This document shows, in pieces, positions 58,542-64,000 of a DNA stretch of 64,000 bases. Numbering within the stretch: position 1 is the stretch's first letter; every line of letters begins with the position of its first letter. The notes below the pieces were generated by a model. The model searched no databases. It was not told where the DNA came from and worked only from the letters and a program-made list of their open reading frames with translations. Source of the stretch: Cladopsammia gracilis (taxonomy: Eukaryota > Cnidaria > Anthozoa > Scleractinia > Dendrophylliidae). Position numbers and translations under genes: made by a program. The stretch is taken from NCBI GenBank assembly GCA_022457155.1, contig JAJGOT010000351.1:496001-560000 (forward strand). The letters are read 5' to 3'.

Positions 58542-59679
58542 GCCGAGGCCAATTTGGTTGCTACGGGGGAAAATTATGAGGAGGGATGGGGGTGGCAAAA
58601 CTACTTAGATTCAATCTATCTTTAGAGAGCCCTTTTACTTAGTTAATTTTCTATGTTTTGTATCAGTCACAGTATTTTAGTAGCAATGACTTGTATGGCA
58701 TTACAATGGCGATTTTCTTATCAATCGAAATTTGGGAAAGATGTTCGAAGGTTAAAAAATATTTACTATCTTTATTTATTGACATTTAAACAAAACTAAA
58801 ACATATTGCAACGATTTTCATTTGGGATTAAAATTGATTTACTAGCAATGTTTTTAAACAGCCAATTTATATGTGCAGTGTATATGTGGATGTATGAGAC
58901 AAAACAAGAACTTTGTGCATGTGAATAAGTTCAGTAAAAAGACTTCAGTAAAAAAGGAATGTTTTATCTAAATACTTCACTAAGGTAGACTATTGTAAAA
59001 AAGGCAAATGAAAATATTTTACTTGTCGCTTTTTCCGTCAACTAAAAAATTGTGTACCTTCGGGCAGAATGGTGACTCTTGTAGGAATAGAGCTGGTGAT
59101 TAGGATTTCGTTTCCTTTTATAGCTGAAGCTGTTTTCAAAACATCTCGGCTTAAAGAAGCCTTGGTAAAAACGACAAGCGACGTGGTCCCGAAAATTGCC
59201 GACATGAGACGTTCTGAACAGCGAGAAGCGGCTCGATTCCGCTTCAAAAATACGACAAATTACGACAGCGACTTTAGAAGGTTGTGCAATTTACCAATAA
59301 AAATTAAACATTATTGACCATATCGTTCATATCAACACCCGACGGCCAACGGTCTGTTTTAATGATCAATTTGTTATTGAAACGACTACCAACCTCGTTC
59401 CCAAGGCCCCTATCTTCCTCTCTCTTGGATCGGAGGTGCAGTTAGAGTACACCCTAGACTCCCGGTATACACATACATATCCGTGACCTTTGATTTTTGA
59501 TTTTTTGGCGCAAATTGGTTTTAACAAGCTTAATAATTTTCCTTCGAGCATTTTTATTTTAAAAAGAGACTTTACTTTTGATCTTGATGAAAAATTGCAC
59601 GTGTAATTTGCTCTATTAGTAATTTGTTCATTCGTAAGAAGTAAGAAGTAGCTCTTTTATTAATCTTCGTTTTCAAGAA
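58542..59679. other. No supported gene; opposed open frames at 59.04-59.32 kb
   Basis: Two overlapping frames (plus 59069-59317, minus 59038-59247) are somewhat GC-richer than the surroundings, but neither has a recognisable domain or secure splice sites. The part after about 59320 may be the 5' untranslated region of the LINE that follows. Confidence 0.4.
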
Positions 59680-60450
59680 ATGGGAAAAACACAAAAACAT
59701 CAATCAAAAGGTGCAGCCGCTCTGGATTCTCAGCAAGATTCATCGGTGGAAGGCGCCGAAGGAGATTACGTAACTCTAGCCACCGTTCGCGAATTGTTAA
59801 AGGTGCAGGAATCCACATTTAAGTCGCTATTTGAGTCAACGATTCATTCATTGACTTTGAGAGTGGACAGTGTGGTGAAGGATGTGCAGGAGATGAAAAC
59901 TAGTTTGCAGTACACTCAAAAAGATGTGGAAGAGTTGAAGTCAATTCATGTTAAGCTGGAAGATGTTAACAAAGAACTTGATAAAACTAGCAAGGACATT
60001 GCATCTCATTCCCAGAAAATGGAGTATCTCGAAAATCAAAGTCGTAGAAATAATATCCGAGTGAATGGAATCCCGGAATCTGACAATGAAACTTGGGAAG
60101 ACGCAGAAGTTAAGGTTAAACGAGCGATCAAGGAAAACCTGGACTTTGATGTTGACATCGAAAGGGCTCACCGGGTGGAAAGGCGGAAAACCAAGTCGGG
60201 GCAAGCAAACCAGAATCAGCCGAGAACCATCGTGTGCAGATTAAGAGATTGGAAACAGAGGGAGCAGGTTTTGCGCAAAGCTAGACGAGAGAAGCCAACC
60301 GATCTTTATATCAGCGAAGATCTATCGCCGGCAACCTTACAGAAGAGAGAGCCTCAAATTCCTAAACTTAAAGCTGCTAAACAGGCGGGTAAAATCGCAT
60401 ATTTTGTCCTCGATCGCTTAGTCATTCGTGATAAACCAGAAAGTGATTAG
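59680..60450 (+). CDS. LINE ORF1 protein (L1-like, nucleic-acid chaperone type)
   Basis: 256 residues from ATG 59680 to a stop at 60450. A polar N-terminus (residues 1-30) is followed by a long coiled coil (about 50-119), then the conserved 'RRNNIRVNGIPE' segment (122-133) that opens the RRM-like domain. 'IERAHRVER' (160-168) and 'RTIVCRLRDWKQREQVL' (182-198) follow, then a C-terminal domain with 'LYISEDLS' (209-216). This is the L1 ORF1p layout: a trimeric RNA-binding chaperone that packages LINE RNA. The frame has no damage, unlike ORF2. The start is the first ATG of the open frame. Confidence 0.85.
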   Translation: MGKTQKHQSKGAAALDSQQDSSVEGAEGDYVTLATVRELLKVQESTFKSLFESTIHSLTLRVDSVVKDVQEMKTSLQYTQKDVEELKSIHVKLEDVNKELDKTSKDIASHSQKMEYLENQSRRNNIRVNGIPESDNETWEDAEVKVKRAIKENLDFDVDIERAHRVERRKTKSGQANQNQPRTIVCRLRDWKQREQVLRKARREKPTDLYISEDLSPATLQKREPQIPKLKAAKQAGKIAYFVLDRLVIRDKPESD

Positions 60451-60640
60451 TTTATCATCCTTACCATTTTATAATTTAGACGATGATCAATTTCGGCTAA
60501 CTCTGTTTGAATTTATGAATGGCGGTACTATTAATTTTGATCCTGAAAGATTAGTTCATTTGAAGTTTAATCCTTTGTTATGTGATTCCTATAAAAATTT
60601 TAGTCTTTGTAAAGACATGGAAGCCGCACATTCTTAGCGT
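60451..60640 (+). pseudogene. LINE ORF2 N-terminal remnant
   Basis: In the frame overlapping the end of ORF1, 'LPFYNLDDDQFRLTLFEF' and 'LKFNPLLCDSYKNFSL' resemble the linker that precedes the endonuclease in cnidarian LINE ORF2. The frame stops at about 60637, just after the deletion junction. No endonuclease motif remains. Confidence 0.55.
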
Positions 60641-61178
60641 CTCTAGAAAAATATCAAAATCTATAGGCATTATTTTTAAGTCAAGTTTTTGCCTTCCCAA
60701 AAATTCCTTACACTGTTTGTACTATAGTCTAATTTATCCTTACTTAATATATTGTGTTTCAGTGTGGGGATCGACATATCAGAGTAACTTAAACCGCGTT
60801 ATTATTCTGCAAAAGAAGATAATAAGAATAATTTCTAAAGTTTCTTTCGATTCTCACACTGATGCTCTTTTCAAAGAACAGGAAATTTTGAAATTTTCTG
60901 ACATTTATTTATATCAGATAGGTAAATTTATGTATTTATTTAAAAGAGGTTTACTTCCTAATTATTTTCGTAATATGTTTACTCTTGCAAGCCAGTTACA
61001 TTCTCATTATACTAGAAATTGAAACCTTTTTTACATACCTCCCTGTAGAACTAATATTCGAAACTTCTCAATTCGGTTTCAAGGACCCAAGTTTTTCAAC
61101 TCGTTAAGTCATGAAATTCAAAACAGTGAAAGCATCCGTTTGTTTTGCAAAAGACTTAAAAAATTCCTTCTTTCTTAG
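60620..61178 (+). pseudogene. LINE ORF2 C-terminal RT tail
   Basis: The tail reads 'VSRKISKSIGIIFKSSFCL', then 'YYSLIYPYLIYCVSVWGSTY', 'LQKKIIRIIS', 'LYQIGKFMYLFKRG'. This is the typical end of CR1/L2-type RT proteins after the catalytic core. An in-frame TGA at 61020-61022 interrupts it, after which the same frame continues to TAG at 61178. The catalytic YADD-type box lies in the deleted part. Confidence 0.85.
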
Positions 61179-61225
61179 TTCTTAGTCAAAAATACTCTTT
61201 GTTGAGCTACATACTTCTTCTTTGC

Positions 61226-61250
61226 TTTTCTTTTCTTTTCTTTTCTTTTT
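61226..61250 (+). repeat. (TTTTC)n microsatellite
   Basis: About five units in the LINE 3' untranslated region. Confidence 0.9.
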
Positions 61251-61311
61251 AAAATAATACATTTTATATTTCATGCTGTCCTCATAATTCATATGATTAT
61301 TCTATATTGTC

Positions 61312-61357
61312 AGGAAGCCTATAGTGCATAAGCCCCCGGCTTCTATATAGGCTTCCT
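61312..61357 (+). other. Stem-loop in the LINE 3' untranslated region
   Basis: AGGAAGCCTATA and TATAGGCTTCCT form a perfect 12-bp stem with a 22-nt loop. Some LINE reverse transcriptases recognise a 3' stem-loop in their RNA; that role here is inference. Confidence 0.6.
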
Positions 61358-61519
61358 TGTCACTACCACATTAAACATTTTGTAGTCTAGTCTATTATTA
61401 ATTTCTAGTGTGTTGTATTATTATTATTATTGTTATTATATATACATATATATTTTTTTGTAATGTGGTAAATGGCAAAATAAATAAAATGGAAAAATGA
61501 AAATGGAAATGGAAGACAA

Positions 61520-62740
61520 ATAAGTGACAGGTCACGCGTGTGGTTTCCGTTCGAATTACACGCACCGGCTCCCCCGACGGTGTCAATTTGCGCGAGGGCA
61601 AAAGTAACGACCCTCCCCTCGGGTGAATGTCATTTTGTCTCTGTGACGCGTTCGCTAAGCTTTAGTATTCGAATTTCGTGGTACAGCCGTTTGGATCGCG
61701 GACAATGGCGAAGCGAAGATGGCCAGAATCGCTCCAAAACGGAGCCCTTTTAGAGCCCGTGAAAGGGAATTTGGAAGCTAGCACGAATCGCACGGGTAGA
61801 CATTTAACCTGCGGCCTCACTGGTGGCAATTCGGGGAGCTTGAGTTGAATTGTTTAGAAATTATTGGCTTTCGCGTGGCGAGGGTTCGCTCAGAGGTCTC
61901 CAGCCTTCCCTTCTTTTATAGTGGATAGTGGGGCGAGTGACAAAAGTTGTAAAAATGCATTTAAACCGGTCAGGATACATCAAGAGACAATAAAGTAAAG
62001 GTGAGAAGACTTTAGTGTGTAATATTTTCGATTTTTCTATCGCTTATCAATTCCGTGACAAATCGTATTATTACCTAGTATATTTCATTACTGTGTACTG
62101 GATATCACGATTGGTCTGTCTGTGGGATCATCCAATTTAAATCTTTGATGTGTGCCACAACGCATCGGATAAATGTTTACGCTTATCCGCGTTTGTAGAT
62201 CTTTATATATAAGATATAAACATCTAAGAATTTTACGGAGATTTTAAAGAAGAAAAGAACTGATCCATGACCTATGGTCGCTACAATGTCTGTCATTGAT
62301 CGATCAGAGTCCGTTCACGCATATTCATTGCTATTTTAAGACTTAAATTCAGTCAGGAAGTCAGGACAAAAAGTGCATATCCTTAGAATTCCTCTATTCC
62401 TCACAGAAAGAATTGAGCAAATATTTATTTTTCCAACTTTAATTTTATTTTTAAGATTCGCTCTCTCCCGTTCTTTCTAATCTTCCGGAAACCGGACATT
62501 CCACAATGATAAAAAGGAAACTTTATTACGAAAGCTGTCAAAGCCAGATAAACATTGAAAAGCAATTTTCACTACTTTTTACTTCAACTGAGTCTCAAGC
62601 TGTCGCAGTGCTATATTTTTCTGACTTTTCTGTCTTTTCTTGTGATCTTCACCGGAAATGTTTCTGTTTTTCCTGCACGCCACAACCGTGGATCCGGAAA
62701 AAAGGTGAAAAAACGTTTATCAAATGTTTTTTACTTGAGT
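61520..62740. other. No gene recognised
   Basis: The first 250 bases are richer in GC ('cgcaccggctcccccgacgg') and could be a regulatory patch. The 71-codon frame there and the 78- and 87-codon frames at 62506-62818 have no recognisable features. Confidence 0.45.
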
Positions 62741-62744
62741 AGTA

Positions 62745-63190
62745 TTGGCACTCAAATAATAGGGCCATTTATACGACAGAAAATAAGACGCGTCTCATCT
62801 AAGACGCGACTTAAATAAGACGCGAACCGATCGTATAAACAGTACAAAATAAGCATTCGTGTCTTATTTTAGACGCGACTTATTTTTTAAGTTCTTATTT
62901 TGTCCGCGTCTTAAATAAGACGTGAACTTCCTCGTATAAATGCTTTCGTGTCCTAAAGCGCCGTATCAAAATAAGACGCGAACCATTTATACGTGATCTT
63001 CGCGTCTTATGTTGGACGCAAACGTATAAATGGTACACTTCGCATCTTATTTAAGTCGCGTCTTAGATAAGACGCGTCTTATTTTCTCCCGTATAAATGG
63101 CACTAATATCTTCTCAGTTAAGTCCGTAATAATGCCAATGTATGTCTTGAATCGAAACGCTGAAATCGTTTATAAAATGGTTGTTAAAAT
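62745..63190 (+). repeat. Dispersed repeat copy 1, interrupted by the MITE
   Basis: The parts 62745-62761 and 63104-63190 together match 63904-64000 ('attggcactcaaataata', then 'tcttctca', 'taagtccgtaataat', 'tataaaatggtt'). The remainder lies beyond the window. Confidence 0.85.
62762..63103. mobile_element. MITE rich in TAAGACGCG motifs, with TAATA target duplication
   Basis: Ends GGGCCATTTATACG and CGTATAAATGGCAC are inverted; inner arms repeat 'aagacgcgtct' and 'taagtcgcgtctta'. The element is 342 bp. TAATA occurs on both sides (62757-62761 and 63104-63108). The paralogous sequence at 63904-64000 has a single TAATA and no element, which proves insertion. Inside, the 'taagacgcg' motif recurs many times in both orientations. 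Confidence 0.93.
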
Positions 63191-63903
63191 GCTTGCTTTG
63201 TCATTCAATTCAGAACAACAAACTTTTACTTGTACACGAATAGAACTGTAGAAAGAATTGCAGCAAACAATAACTTCTACATTTGCACAATTAGTTTGTT
63301 CAGCAAAATCACGAGATCCCTTGCATACTATTGAATAATCAAAGCGCAATTTTTATCACCGTCAATACATTCCACCATGTACCTAAATCTAATAATGGCA
63401 ATGATTTCGTTCGCGTGATCGGTAGTTCATCAAATGATAACATACTATGAGAACTCAAAGCCATTCATTTCATAAATTGAACTTAGTAATTATTGTTTTT
63501 GCTCCCTTGCCATTTAACTTCCTCAGAACGTCTCCATTCATTTTAAAAATACACCGTGAAATTTTCAGTCAAACTGCGTTTCCCAAGAACATTTGACCTT
63601 TTTTACCCTTCTAAATGAGCACTAATGGCTTTACGACATATGATATATGAAGATGACATATGAAGATGACATATGAAGAAAAACACAAATTTCTTGAACC
63701 TTTGAAGATCAATGCCGTCTCGGACACATCCACGTAAAAACAAATTTGAAAGATTGATATGTAACGCTATATATCAAAACTTAAAAAAAAATTATGACAT
63801 GCCAATTCCCTAGGCAAATTAACATAGGTCCGGGAGTACTCCCCAAAAATTTTAGTGGCGGTGTATCCGATAAAATCCTAACCACTTCTTGATATTTTCT
63901 TCG
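63191..63903. other. No gene recognised; short tandem repeat at about 63636
   Basis: AT-rich sequence. 'gacatatgaagat' is repeated about three times at 63636-63681. Confidence 0.55.
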
Positions 63904-64000
63904 TATTGGCACTCAAATAATATCTTCTCAATTAAGTCCGTAATAATAAGTTCCAATGTCTGTCTTGAATTGAAACGCTCAGATTGCTTATAAAATGGTT
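63904..64000 (+). repeat. Dispersed repeat copy 2 (unoccupied site)
   Basis: Uninterrupted version of the repeat at 62745-63190. The match continues to the window edge. Confidence 0.85.

Larger units (their letters stand above)
59680..61510 (+). mobile_element. LINE with complete ORF1 and internally deleted ORF2
   Basis: ORF1 is intact. ORF2 keeps only its N-terminal start and its C-terminal tail, joined at about 60619 by a deletion that removed the endonuclease and catalytic RT. The 3' region has a stem-loop and ends in A-rich sequence ('aaatggaaaaatgaaaatgg'). The mixture of L1-like ORF1 and CR1/L2-like RT tail is known from invertebrate LINEs. This copy cannot move by itself. Confidence 0.85.

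Noticed and set aside
62506..62818. 78- and 87-codon overlapping frames
   Set aside because: Two frames overlap in the same interval, and the second runs into the MITE at 62762, so neither is supported.

Overview
The window looks like repeat-rich nuclear DNA of a metazoan, most likely a cnidarian (stony coral or sea anemone). The reasons are the class of elements present: a decayed BEL/Pao LTR retrotransposon, a LINE with an L1-like ORF1 and a CR1/L2-like reverse transcriptase tail, many fold-back MITEs, and short exon-like blocks bounded by GT-AG signals. The species assignment is inference. Nothing bacterial is present: no operons, no Shine-Dalgarno-spaced genes, no CRISPR array. I see no complete conventional cellular gene.

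Layout. 0.4-1.7 kb: degenerate minisatellites with an inserted hairpin MITE. 2.96-3.28 kb: a MITE with a 6-bp target duplication. 3.3-8.2 kb: one BEL/Pao element broken by many frameshifts, with gag, zinc knuckle, protease, reverse transcriptase, RNase H and integrase recognisable in order. 9.0-12.7 kb: a plus-strand region with a tripled exon-like block, a possible terminal exon and a poly(A) signal, interleaved with fold-back elements whose arms resemble tRNA promoters. 12.73-17.85 kb: a 30-bp minisatellite that stays open on both strands. 18-20.6 kb: more fold-back and tRNA-like elements, plus one minus-strand exon-like block.

21.1-47.6 kb is dominated by a satellite of about 103 bp. Each monomer carries an ATTGG (inverted CCAAT) box, an ACGTCA box and a CACGCGCGTG-type palindrome. 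The array is organised into higher-order units by a recurring block of about 670 bp (block A, four copies) and a second block (block B, two copies). Every block A carries the same pair of minus-strand exon-like modules (74 and 62 nt) with intact splice-site dinucleotides.

48-64 kb holds several inserted elements, more minus-strand exon-like modules (49.9-53.1 kb), a CpG-rich candidate promoter with a possible minus-strand first coding exon at 56.3 kb, a 1.5-kb fold-back element, an exon-like open frame at 58.05-58.54 kb, a LINE with intact ORF1 and gutted ORF2 (59.7-61.5 kb), and a MITE whose unoccupied paralogous site lies 1 kb away.

The most interesting reading is that the minus strand from 56.3 kb down to 20.5 kb preserves the remains of one gene, or of a non-coding transcript derived from it, built from repeated mini-exons. 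Its introns would be filled with satellite DNA. The shared charged peptide pattern (K-W-K-x-K, R-E-E, I-K-E-N, L-E-x-L-N, E-Q-T-L) is broken by stop codons in most copies. One stop position is CGA in one module and TGA in others, consistent with CpG decay.
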